Shown: positions 8,650-16,033 of the stretch, in pieces | How positions within the stretch are numbered: the first letter of the stretch is position 1 | How the letters are laid out: each line of letters starts with the position of its first letter | Source: an uncultured Spirochaetaceae bacterium | GTDB taxonomy: Bacteria > Spirochaetota > Spirochaetia > Treponematales > Treponemataceae | DNA length: 64,000 bases | NCBI GenBank assembly: GCA_902802305.1 | Contig: CADCLG010000005.1 | Location: 1-64,000 of the forward strand | Direction of reading: 5' to 3' | The notes under the pieces: model-generated | Told to the model about the DNA's origin: nothing | What the model saw: only the letters and a program-made list of their open reading frames with translations | The model's database searches: none | Translations under genes and position numbers: made by a program

Positions 8650-8734
8650 GCTCTGTCCTTTATGCCTGAGATATCGGCTCGAATAGCCTTAACCCTTCGG
8701 CGCCCTGCACCCTTGCAGAGACTCTCCAGAGTCC
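8650..8734 (-). promoter_or_regulatory. Glycine riboswitch, single aptamer
   Basis: On the minus strand the diagnostic blocks of the glycine aptamer appear in order: CTCTG (P1 5' strand), GGAGAG (P2), the GCGCCGAAGG core, TCTCAGGC (P2 3' side), then AAAGGACAGAG, whose CAGAG closes P1 with CTCTG. Only one full aptamer is present. A short AGCATT/AATGTT hairpin just downstream (8652-8635) could be the remnant second-aptamer helix of a singlet design. It controls the AGCS symporter gene; the competing terminator suggests that bound glycine switches expression off, which is inference. Confidence 0.93.
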
Positions 8735-8768
8735 ACCGTCGTAAAACACGTTACTAAGTGAATATATT

Positions 8769-8797
8769 ATTTTAACATATAACTGGAGAGTAGGCAA
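8769..8797 (-). promoter_or_regulatory. Predicted promoter of the riboswitch/symporter transcript
   Basis: TTGCCT (8797-8792), 17-base spacer, TAAAAT (8774-8769) on the minus strand. The start point near 8762 is about 28 bases before the aptamer. Confidence 0.6.
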
Positions 8798-8859
8798 GAA
8801 AAAGTTGTCAGATGTCAGAAAAGTTACTAGAAAAACCTAACAAGCTGTATGGTTTATAT

Positions 8860-10917
8860 TTACACCTTAAACTCTTCTATTCGTTCAGAGATATTGTCTA
8901 CAGCGCGAGTCATATCTTCGGTAAGCTGGCTCAAACCTTGAGTTGTCTGCTGTGTAACTTCTGTTGTAGATACAATTCTGTTAAAGTTCTGAGACATATT
9001 TTTTGAAGATGCTTTAAGACTTTCAATTGAGTTCAAAACAGTCTGAGCTCTTTCTCCAATCTTCTTACTTGAACGCTGAACGCTTGTAGAAATATTGTTC
9101 ATCTTTGAAAGGGTTTCAAGCAGGTTCTTTGAGCCTTCACTCTGCTCTTCTGTAGCTTTTTTGATTGAATAAACCAGTTCAGAAGTATTTCCAGCCTTGT
9201 CTGATACAACTTCAAAGCTTGCCTTACTTATATTAGCACTTTCAACAACCTTCTTGATATTTTCAGAAACAAGCTTAAGATTTTCACCAATACTCTTTGA
9301 CTGAGCCGCAGAAGTATCAGCAAGTTTACGGATTTCTTCAGCAACAACTGCAAATCCCTTACCTGCTTCACCGGCATGAGCAGACTCAATCATAGCATTC
9401 ATAGAAAGCAAGTTTGTCTGAGAAGAAATATTTGCAATAACCATGTTTGTATCCTGTAGAGATTTACTCTGAGCAAGAACCGAATCAAGAAGTTCATTTA
9501 CAACACGGTTTTTCTCAATTCCTTCTTCTGTTGCTGCATTAAGTTCATTAAATTCACCAGCCATCTTATCTACAGAATTAGTAATTGACTGAATATTTCC
9601 AATCATTTCTTCAATTCCAGCACTGGCATGAGTAATTGCAGCAACCTGGGAATCAATCATCTGATTCAAAGTTGTAATATTAGAAGAAATCTGAGCAACA
9701 AGTTCACTTGTATCTTTTACGCTCTTATCCTCTTCTTCAAGTGTCTCAGTGGCAGTCTGTATTTCACTTGCAATGTTATCCATCTGAACTTTAGTATCAT
9801 TAAGCCGGATTTTAACATTTCCAAAAGTTTCCTTCAGATTGTAATTTGCCGTACCGATTTCACGTACCGTTTCATGAACCGTATTTACAAAAATATTTAC
9901 AGACTCTTTTACATGAGAAATTTCATTATTATGGTAGATTACCAGTCGTTTTGTTAAGTCTTTATCACCAGTATTCAAATCGTCAATATTCTTTTTAATT
10001 GAAGCAAATTTTCCAATAATGATTTTTATAATAATAAGCTCAAGAATTACCAGAACAACAGCAACAAGGAAACCACCCATAAAAGACTGCCTCTGCAATG
10101 CCTTTGTAATTTCTTGAACTTCATCTTTATGAACGGAAGCTACAATTGTCCAGGTTTTATTGCTTAAAGAGAAGATTTTTGTATACATCAAAAGACCGTC
10201 AGTATTACCTGCCGCAAGAATATCCTCGCCAGCACGTATTTCATTTTTATCATCATAAATGGAAATCTTTCCAGTTTTATAGAAGGTACTTCCTAAGTGA
10301 GTAATTGGCTCCAGCTCCAGGAAACCTACTACACCGCCACTTACCAGCTTACCTGTATTTGCATCAGTAAATTCAGACTTTACAAAAAGAGGCATTGTAA
10401 AACCACCAGCTGCGGCAACTCGTGGAGATTCCAGCCAGACTGAAACATCGCTTTTTTTGTGATTAATATAATACTCTTTTTGAAGAATTCCAGCTTTTGA
10501 AGAACCGCCTTTTGTGTTGAAGGTTTCAGGACCTCCATCGTTTGCATCGGTATTTGTATCCCAGAAAACCATTACATACTCAAAGCCGTCTGGTTTCTTC
10601 ATTTTATTAATTCTTGATTTGATATGTTCAGGAGTATCAACAGGATCTACAACGGAACGCTGAAAAACATTCATTACAGTAACCTGATTTTCAAACCATG
10701 ACCTTACGTTATCTGAGGCTGAATCAAGAAAATTCTCTATGGATTCGTCATAAATACTCTTAATCGGAGCCTTTATAGAATGAGTTGTATATGCTAAAAA
10801 AACGGATATTAAAGTAAGTATTTCTAAAAAAGCAACAACGCCATACTTTACAAGAAGGGATTCCTTTCTCTTCTTTTTTCCATCCTTATTTGATTTACTT
10901 AAACTCATTTTACTCAT
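8860..10917 (-). CDS. Methyl-accepting chemotaxis protein with Cache sensor
   Basis: A 685-residue chemoreceptor. A lysine-rich cytoplasmic start precedes helix 1 (about 25-44), then a periplasmic Cache-type sensor (about 47-275, with [16 protein letters not shown] and [12 protein letters not shown]), helix 2 (about 280-305), a HAMP-like linker and the signalling domain. The tip hairpin is visible at about 494-533 ([20 protein letters not shown], then [13 protein letters not shown]). It feeds the CheA/CheW pathway that controls spirochete swimming. There is no C-terminal CheR-tether pentapeptide. ATG 10917 follows AAGGGAAA. A consensus promoter lies at 10951-10978. Ligand unknown; small organic acids or amino acids are typical of Cache domains. 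Confidence 0.95.
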   Translation of the reverse strand: MSKMSLSKSNKDGKKKRKESLLVKYGVVAFLEILTLISVFLAYTTHSIKAPIKSIYDESIENFLDSASDNVRSWFENQVTVMNVFQRSVVDPVDTPEHIKSRINKMKKPDGFEYVMVFWDTNTDANDGGPETFNTKGGSSKAGILQKEYYINHKKSDVSVWLESPRVAAAGGFTMPLFVKSEFTDANTGKLVSGGVVGFLELEPITHLGSTFYKTGKISIYDDKNEIRAGEDILAAGNTDGLLMYTKIFSLSNKTWTIVASVHKDEVQEITKALQRQSFMGGFLVAVVLVILELIIIKIIIGKFASIKKNIDDLNTGDKDLTKRLVIYHNNEISHVKESVNIFVNTVHETVREIGTANYNLKETFGNVKIRLNDTKVQMDNIASEIQTATETLEEEDKSVKDTSELVAQISSNITTLNQMIDSQVAAITHASAGIEEMIGNIQSITNSVDKMAGEFNELNAATEEGIEKNRVVNELLDSVLAQSKSLQDTNMVIANISSQTNLLSMNAMIESAHAGEAGKGFAVVAEEIRKLADTSAAQSKSIGENLKLVSENIKKVVESANISKASFEVVSDKAGNTSELVYSIKKATEEQSEGSKNLLETLSKMNNISTSVQRSSKKIGERAQTVLNSIESLKASSKNMSQNFNRIVSTTEVTQQTTQGLSQLTEDMTRAVDNISERIEEFKV

Positions 10918-10950
10918 AATTTTCCCTTATAAAAAAAATATCTTTCTTAA

Positions 10951-10978
10951 ATTATATAACATATTATTTAAAAGTCAA
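10951..10978 (-). promoter_or_regulatory. Predicted chemoreceptor promoter
   Basis: TTGACT (10978-10973), 16-base spacer, TATAAT (10956-10951). The -35 box begins inside the U-run of the tRNA-Cys terminator. Confidence 0.65.
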
Positions 10979-11008
10979 AAAAAAAGGCTGCACATTTACT
11001 GTACAGCC
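10977..11008 (-). terminator. Intrinsic terminator of tRNA-Cys
   Basis: On the minus strand GGCTG-t-ACA (11008-11000) pairs with TGT-g-CAGCC (10994-10986), followed by nine T residues to 10977. It starts four bases after the tRNA. Confidence 0.85.
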
Positions 11009-11011
11009 AAA

Positions 11012-11083
11012 AGGTGTGGATAGGAGTCGAACCTACCAATGATGGTTTTGCAGACCAGTCCCTTACCGCTTGGGTACCACACC
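11012..11083 (-). tRNA. tRNA-Cys (GCA)
   Basis: A 72-base cloverleaf: acceptor GGTGTGG/CCACACC, D-stem CCC/GGG, anticodon loop CTGCAAA with anticodon GCA, T-arm GTAGG-TTCGACT-CCTAT, and discriminator U73, which is the cysteine identity base. The CCA end is not encoded. The top pair of the anticodon stem is a C/U mismatch (27-43), so the stem has four pairs. It is a single transcription unit with its own promoter and terminator. Confidence 0.95.
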
Positions 11084-11100
11084 ATAAAAAATGTATTAGT

Positions 11101-11129
11101 AATATATCAGAATCAGGGAGATGTGTCAA
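11101..11129 (-). promoter_or_regulatory. Predicted tRNA-Cys promoter
   Basis: TTGACA (11129-11124), 17-base spacer, TATATT (11106-11101), about 18 bases before the tRNA. Near consensus. Confidence 0.75.
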
Positions 11130-11162
11130 CTAGAGCGCTCCCTAAATATCCTGAATGGACTG

Positions 11163-11200
11163 AAAAAAAAGACGCTCCGGACAAAAATCCATAGCGTCTT
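11163..11200 (-). terminator. Intrinsic terminator of the sugar ABC operon
   Basis: On the minus strand AAGACGCT (11200-11193) pairs with AGCGTCTT (11176-11169), with extra pairs inside, followed by eight T residues. It is 31 bases downstream of the MalG-type permease gene. Confidence 0.85.
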
Positions 11201-11231
11201 TATAAAGAAAATCTTTTTAAGAATCCTGAAA

Positions 11232-12437
11232 TTATTCCTTAATTGCTCCGCCGGCAACACCTTCTGCAAGTTTTTTCTGTGAAGAGAAATAAACTATAAG
11301 AACAGGTACTGTTGCAATAATAAGAGCAGCTATCTGCCAGCCAAGCTGAATACCTGTACGGCTTGAGAAGGAGAAGATACCAACCGGCAAAGATTTAGTA
11401 GCTTCTGCAGATGCCATTACAAGTACAAGCAGAAACTCATTCCAAATACCAAGTGCAGTCATAATGCTGATTGTTACAATAACAGGAACTGTCATAGGAA
11501 CAATAATACTTATAAAGGTTCTGAAAGGTGTAGCACCATCAATATAAGCTGATTCTACAAGGCTGTATGGTAATCCACGGATGTATGTAGAAGAAAGCAT
11601 TACCGACATAGGAAGTCCAAAGGCTACATAAACTAAAATAATACCAATATGGGTATTAGTAAGCTTCATTTTTGTAAGCATAAGGAAAAGTGGAACAAGC
11701 AGCTGGTTTACATCAAGAAGATATCCAAGTCCAATTGCTGCAGCAATAATTGCAGAAGCTTTCTTGTATTTAAACTTAGTTGTTCCATATCCGAGCATAA
11801 GACCGAGTAATACTACAAGGAAGGTTGAAACAACAGTATAAATAATACTATTGATGAATTTTAACCCAAGTTCACCACGAACCCAGGCAGAAGTATAATT
11901 CCACCAGACTGTCTGCCAGCTGATTTTTGCCTGTATAGACCTAGGAAAATCGGAAACTTTAACCTGAACCCCTTCTCCCGGCTGGATATCACGAAGGATT
12001 CTGCCGTCAGAGGTTTTCAAATCTGCTGGAATACTGTCTCGAATAATAAAATGAACCTTAATTCTTTTGTGAGCACCAATATTAGGAGACTCAAGAATCA
12101 TAATCTGTTTATTGATTTCAGTTCGATTTTTAGTATCACCTTTTCCAATTGCATTTACAATTCCAAGCTTTTCGAGCAAGCCGTTAGGATATTTGATATT
12201 TGTCTGTGGTTCAACTACATCCAGATATCCATCCTTAGCGTGAAAAAGTTCTTTTGGTAAAGAATAAATATCTTTTGTAAGCTCTTCATTAGTCTTAAAT
12301 GAGGAATAAGCCATCCAGATTAATGGAGCAACTGTAATTAATGACCAGAGAATAAATATAAAATATGACAAAGGCTTTGCCATATATCGAGAAAAAATTG
12401 ATGTTTGAGGAACTTCGCCTTTTTTATTTGTTGCCAT
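11232..12437 (-). CDS. Sugar ABC transporter permease, MalG type, with large insertion
   Basis: A 401-residue inner-membrane permease; the family is usually about 280 residues. Helix 1 (about 22-45, ILWSLITVAPLIWMAYSSFK) is followed by an extracytoplasmic insertion of roughly 110 residues (about 60-180) before the usual core. The ATPase-docking EAA loop reads ESAYIDGATPFRTFISIIVP. It ends in the typical GAIKE tail. The gene starts two bases after the stop of the MalF-type gene; its ribosome site lies in that gene's last codons. No ATPase gene is present, so a shared MsmK/MalK-type ATPase elsewhere is expected. The insertion may contact the binding protein or the cell wall; that is speculation. 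Confidence 0.9.
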   Translation of the reverse strand: MATNKKGEVPQTSIFSRYMAKPLSYFIFILWSLITVAPLIWMAYSSFKTNEELTKDIYSLPKELFHAKDGYLDVVEPQTNIKYPNGLLEKLGIVNAIGKGDTKNRTEINKQIMILESPNIGAHKRIKVHFIIRDSIPADLKTSDGRILRDIQPGEGVQVKVSDFPRSIQAKISWQTVWWNYTSAWVRGELGLKFINSIIYTVVSTFLVVLLGLMLGYGTTKFKYKKASAIIAAAIGLGYLLDVNQLLVPLFLMLTKMKLTNTHIGIILVYVAFGLPMSVMLSSTYIRGLPYSLVESAYIDGATPFRTFISIIVPMTVPVIVTISIMTALGIWNEFLLVLVMASAEATKSLPVGIFSFSSRTGIQLGWQIAALIIATVPVLIVYFSSQKKLAEGVAGGAIKE

Positions 12438-12439
12438 AA

Positions 12440-13204
12440 TTAATAGTCCTCATCTGTTCCAAGTTTTTTACCAACCCACTTGCTGAACATAATTATAATA
12501 ATACTGATTAATACAATCATATTAGCAATGGCCGCACCGTATGCAAATCGCATAGGGTCTTTTGCATTATTAAACGCAATTCGATACATATAAATAGGCA
12601 GTACCTCTGAGTTAATTCTCTGCTTTCCTTCTGAAGCCAAAGCAAAAATCAAACCAAAGCCTTTTAATGAACCTGCGATTGCAAGAATACAAGATGTAAG
12701 AATTGATGATGCAAGCAGAGGAATTGTAATCTTAAAGAAAATCTGTACCTCAGAGGCTCCATCAATTTTTGCTGCTTCAAACATACTGTCATTAATTTTC
12801 TGAAGATTAGCCAGGAAGATAATCATATAAAATCCTGTATACATCCAGATAAGTGCTATAGCAATTGGAATCATACACTTATTTGGATCCATCATCATAG
12901 TAAACTGTGCACTAGGATTTTTTGTAACCGCCTGGATGATTCTTGAAACAGGACCGTCAACCATAAACAACATTCGCCACATGATACCAATTACGATTGT
13001 AGACAAAAACTGTGGTAAAAATACCATTGACTGGAAGAAGGTTGCGCCTTTTACCTGTTTTCTGTAGAGAATAAAGGCAAGGATAAATCCAATTGGAATC
13101 TGACCAAAAACTGATACTGCAACAACAATCATGTTGTTTTTAAAAGCATGCCAGAATTCAGGTACATTACTGGAAGCATCTACAAGCCCCTTATTCATAG
13201 TCAT
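12440..13204 (-). CDS. Sugar ABC permease, MalF type: C-terminal part of a frameshifted gene
   Basis: 254 residues from ATG 13204, with the EAA loop FEAAKIDGASEVQIFFKITI and four to five helices. The first transmembrane helix is missing. The open frame extends upstream of the ATG through LLVGLSNYIKV, a typical VGL-x-NY segment of MalF-type permeases, while the missing helix is encoded just upstream in another frame (13228-13353). ATG 13204 has no ribosome site, so it is unlikely to be the natural start. Either the gene is broken, or the sequence has an error, or translation shifts frame at the T5 run near the junction. Partner of the MalG-type permease and the binding protein. Confidence 0.85.
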   Translation of the reverse strand: MTMNKGLVDASSNVPEFWHAFKNNMIVVAVSVFGQIPIGFILAFILYRKQVKGATFFQSMVFLPQFLSTIVIGIMWRMLFMVDGPVSRIIQAVTKNPSAQFTMMMDPNKCMIPIAIALIWMYTGFYMIIFLANLQKINDSMFEAAKIDGASEVQIFFKITIPLLASSILTSCILAIAGSLKGFGLIFALASEGKQRINSEVLPIYMYRIAFNNAKDPMRFAYGAAIANMIVLISIIIIMFSKWVGKKLGTDEDY

Positions 13205-13227
13205 TACTTTTATATAATTAGAAAGTC

Positions 13228-13353
13228 CTACAAGTAAAAACTTAAATACAATGAATAGAAAATTGGGTAAGCAATGATAAGAAGATAAATTATTAAACCG
13301 GGAGCAATAAAGCCTATGTAAGTTAATAAATCTCTTTTGTCTGTCTTTCTCAC
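13228..13353 (-). pseudogene. N-terminal fragment of the MalF-type permease, out of frame
   Basis: From GTG 13353, behind AAGGA, 41 codons run to TAG 13230-13228. The peptide has a basic start (RKTDKRDLL) and one hydrophobic helix ending YPIFYSLYLSF, the classic first helix of MalF-type permeases. After a TTTTT run the frame closes, while the next frame continues with VGLSNY into the 12440-13204 gene. The stretch between LSF and VGL is also about ten residues shorter than is usual in the family, so a small deletion not divisible by three is the simplest explanation. Confidence 0.8.
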
Positions 13354-13376
13354 GATTTTTTCCTTAACTAATTTTG

Positions 13377-13421
13377 TAAAATAAAAGGGGTATTTCTATA
13401 AATATCATAAAAATACCCCTT
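13377..13421 (-). terminator. Intercistronic hairpin between binding protein and permease genes
   Basis: AAGGGGTATTT (13421-13411 on the minus strand) pairs with AAATACCCCTT (13395-13385), an 11-pair stem with a 15-base loop, followed by a T-rich stretch. Such a partial terminator would let binding protein be made in excess over the permeases. Confidence 0.7.
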
Positions 13422-13465
13422 CCAAATAACCTACACTAATTATTTCTAATTATGAGGTATAATTA

Positions 13466-14755
13466 TTACTGTGCGTCAAATGCTTTCTGAACATTAGCAG
13501 CAAGAGTAGCAGCATCAATCTTTCCAGATACGATATCCTGCATACCAGCGTTCAATGTATCATTAGCTACACCAGTAAGATATGAATCGATTACATAGCA
13601 TGATGGATAAGCACCAAGCTTAGCTTTTTCACCGATACATGGATCCATTCCTGAAGGGAGAACGAAGTCCTTAAGAATAGGAGCAGAAATACCACCATCG
13701 CGGAGTCTCTGAACAACTTCGTCATAGCTGTTGAAGTAAGCAATCCATTTCTTAGCAGCTTCAAGAACAGCTGGGTCAGAAGCACCTTTCTTTGTAATAC
13801 CATATCCAACCTGCCAAGCACCAGCCAATGAACCAGCACAAGCTTTTTCACCTGGAACCTGTGGAATAGAAATGAGTTTTACAGTCTTAGAAAGTTCACC
13901 AAGATTTGATTCACCAAATGCCCACTGTCCGTCAATGTACATAAGGTATTTGCCGTTTACAAAGTTAGACATACCAGTTCCGTTGTCTGTAAGAACAGAG
14001 TTAGGATCAAGAACACCGTCAGCAACCCATGTAGAAAGAACAGAAAGTGCATCTACGAAACCTTTGTCTGTAAATTTAACCTGTTTGTTTACAGCTTTTT
14101 CAATCCATTTAAGATCGCCAGTTGTTCTTGGAATGATACCAGACATTACACAAGAACCCCAAACCCAACCATCAGCACCGTGTGTTGACATAAGTTCAAT
14201 TCCGTTGTCCTTGCAGAGTTTAGCAAGAGCTTTCATGTCTTCATAAGTTTCTGGAAGTTTTCCACCAATCTTGTTAAGAAGGTTCATGTTTACAGCAACA
14301 ACTGTACAATAGTTAGATCCACCAAGTGGAAGATAAGGTTTTACACCAGTTCCGAAGAAATCTGGAACAAGAGAAGCATCAATATTTGCTGGATAGTAAG
14401 CAAGGTTATCAATCTGCTGTCCAGCTTCCTGCCATTCAGAACCCCAGCGTGCATCTGCACCCATGTAAGCTACATCTGGAACATCGCCAGCAGCAAGACG
14501 AGATACTGCCTTCTGGTGATATGCTTCATCATAAAGCAATTCATAATTTACTTTGATATCAGGATTTTCAGCCATGAATTCATCACAAATTCTCTTGAAT
14601 GTCTGACCTTCTGAGTTAGAGTTGTCACCATAACCCATAACATTTAATGTGATTGTGTTTGATTTCTTAGCTTTCTTGTTTTTTTTAGCCTTTGGTTTAG
14701 CAAATAATGTTGTTGCTGCCAAAAGAATGCACAATCCTGCAACTATTTTTTTCAT
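13466..14755 (-). CDS. Sugar ABC transporter substrate-binding protein (family 1)
   Basis: A 429-residue secreted binding protein. Residues 1-19 form a signal peptide (ATTLFA end), followed by a very basic linker rich in lysine (KPKAKKNKKAKK) and then the family 1 fold, with EGQTFKRICDEFMAENPDIKV near the start and GKYLMYIDGQWAFGESNLG in the hinge region. There is no lipobox cysteine, so it is periplasmic. A strong AAGGAGG site precedes ATG 14755. First gene of the permease operon, with a promoter at 14873-14900 and a large palindrome in its leader. The ligand is probably an oligosaccharide. Confidence 0.92.
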   Translation of the reverse strand: MKKIVAGLCILLAATTLFAKPKAKKNKKAKKSNTITLNVMGYGDNSNSEGQTFKRICDEFMAENPDIKVNYELLYDEAYHQKAVSRLAAGDVPDVAYMGADARWGSEWQEAGQQIDNLAYYPANIDASLVPDFFGTGVKPYLPLGGSNYCTVVAVNMNLLNKIGGKLPETYEDMKALAKLCKDNGIELMSTHGADGWVWGSCVMSGIIPRTTGDLKWIEKAVNKQVKFTDKGFVDALSVLSTWVADGVLDPNSVLTDNGTGMSNFVNGKYLMYIDGQWAFGESNLGELSKTVKLISIPQVPGEKACAGSLAGAWQVGYGITKKGASDPAVLEAAKKWIAYFNSYDEVVQRLRDGGISAPILKDFVLPSGMDPCIGEKAKLGAYPSCYVIDSYLTGVANDTLNAGMQDIVSGKIDAATLAANVQKAFDAQ

Positions 14756-14803
14756 ACAAATTCCTCCTTACTTTTTTAGTTATGTATGAACAATATAAGA
14801 TTT

Positions 14804-14861
14804 GGTATAGGAAGTTTACATTAATAAGAGAATTCCCTTATTAAGAGATTTTCCCTATACC
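14804..14861. promoter_or_regulatory. 58-base concentric palindrome in the sugar operon leader
   Basis: Three concentric inverted repeats share one centre between 14832 and 14833: GGTATAGG (14804-14811) with CCTATACC (14854-14861), TTAATAAG (14821-14828) with CTTATTAA (14837-14844), and GAATTC (14830-14835). The inner 24 bases form a palindrome with one mismatched pair. It starts a few bases downstream of the predicted transcription start, so it can be a repressor roadblock or a leader hairpin. No regulator gene is adjacent. Confidence 0.75.
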
Positions 14862-14872
14862 CACATCTATTA

Positions 14873-14900
14873 ACTATATATCCAAATAATAATTTGTCAA
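14873..14900 (-). promoter_or_regulatory. Predicted sugar operon promoter
   Basis: TTGACA (14900-14895), 16-base spacer, TATAGT (14878-14873) on the minus strand. The start point is near 14866, directly before the concentric palindrome. Confidence 0.7.
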
Positions 14901-14976
14901 TGGAAAACATCAAAAATTTTACATGAAAACATAAAAAATTTTACTTATTATTTTTACTTTATTACAAACAGGCTTA

Positions 14977-15486
14977 TCAAACACTGATTACACCTATTTC
15001 TTTTAATTTTTCCACCACTGCCCTACATTCTTCATCAGAAGAAAAAATGATTTCCAGGCGGGAAGCTTTTTTGGTTACTACAATCAGAGTATTTTTGGCG
15101 TAATGTGCCTGCTCTTCCAGGGGTAATTCAAAGACAGGAAAACCGAGAATATCCTCATAAAAAAACACAGAAGAAGGAGCGATAAGCCCTTTTTGATATA
15201 CACCGTAATTTTTTTTATTAAAGCCGTCTTTTGTCATTATAAAAAAAGCAATAATACTACAGGATGTAAAAAGAAAATTCATATTTTTATAATCACGAAA
15301 AAACAAAAGCAGAGGCAGGAGTATGGCAATCACATCAATAATAATCACACCTATAGCAGACTTTCTGGGTAACTTTAAAAGACAGTCTCCCATAGCCTTT
15401 AAGGTTCTTTTGTTTATAATAAGAAGGCTGGGAACTATTGCTGCCATGATTATATAGCAGATTAGGATAATTATTGTTTTATTCAT
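14977..15486 (-). CDS. Membrane protein of unknown function
   Basis: 169 residues. Four hydrophobic helices (about 3-25, 43-63, 68-85 and a weaker one) precede a soluble C-terminal part of about 80 residues (GVYQKGLIAPSSVFFYEDIL onward) that resembles a PH-like or bacterial membrane-anchored regulatory fold. This layout is known from small DUF5673-type proteins, but I do not recognise the family firmly. The start overlaps the end of the NUDIX gene by eight bases, so the genes are translationally coupled. Function unknown. Confidence 0.75.
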   Translation of the reverse strand: MNKTIIILICYIIMAAIVPSLLIINKRTLKAMGDCLLKLPRKSAIGVIIIDVIAILLPLLLFFRDYKNMNFLFTSCSIIAFFIMTKDGFNKKNYGVYQKGLIAPSSVFFYEDILGFPVFELPLEEQAHYAKNTLIVVTKKASRLEIIFSSDEECRAVVEKLKEIGVISV

Positions 15487-16033
15487 TTCTCATTTTTATC
15501 CATTTTTTAAGCGTTTTTCTTGCACTTTCAAAGGCAAGTGGAGCATTTTCGATATCATCTTCAGTTTCAATTTTAACAGAAACTAATCCGCTCAATTCTT
15601 CTTCTTCAATTTTAAGGCTTTTTATAAAGTCATCAATTGTCTTATATTCAGGTGGTAACTTTGCGGCAAAATAAATATCGCAGGTTTTACAGGCAAAGCC
15701 CTTGTATTCATAAGTGTTGGGGTTGGTGCAGATAAACTTTATTTCTTTTATTTCGACACCGAGCTCTTCCCTACACTCACGAATTGCAGCAGCTTCGGCA
15801 GTCTCATCCGGTTCAACAAAACCTCCCGGCAAATCATAGCAGCCGAGTTTTGGTTGTCTTGCCCTTAATTCAAAAAGAATATTGTTTTCATCATCACAGA
15901 AAATTACACCAGTGGCAGCGGCTACATTATTGTACAATTCAAAACCGCAGTCAGGGCAAATCCATTTTCTATTATTAGGAAAGTGAATATTTTTACTTCC
16001 ACAGGATGGACACATCTTAAAAAAATCTTTCAT
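15479..16033 (-). CDS. NUDIX hydrolase with N-terminal zinc ribbon
   Basis: 184 residues. The first 30 hold two CPxCG-type knuckles (CPSCGSKNIHF and CPDCGFELY), a zinc ribbon as in NADH pyrophosphatase-like proteins. The Nudix box follows at about 71-93, beginning GGFVEPDETAEAAA and closing RECREELG. Enzymes of this kind cleave nucleoside diphosphates linked to another group; the substrate is not evident. Its ATG overlaps the stop of the ECF transporter gene (ATGA), so it is the second gene of that operon. Confidence 0.9.
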   Translation of the reverse strand: MKDFFKMCPSCGSKNIHFPNNRKWICPDCGFELYNNVAAATGVIFCDDENNILFELRARQPKLGCYDLPGGFVEPDETAEAAAIRECREELGVEIKEIKFICTNPNTYEYKGFACKTCDIYFAAKLPPEYKTIDDFIKSLKIEEEELSGLVSVKIETEDDIENAPLAFESARKTLKKWIKMRNE

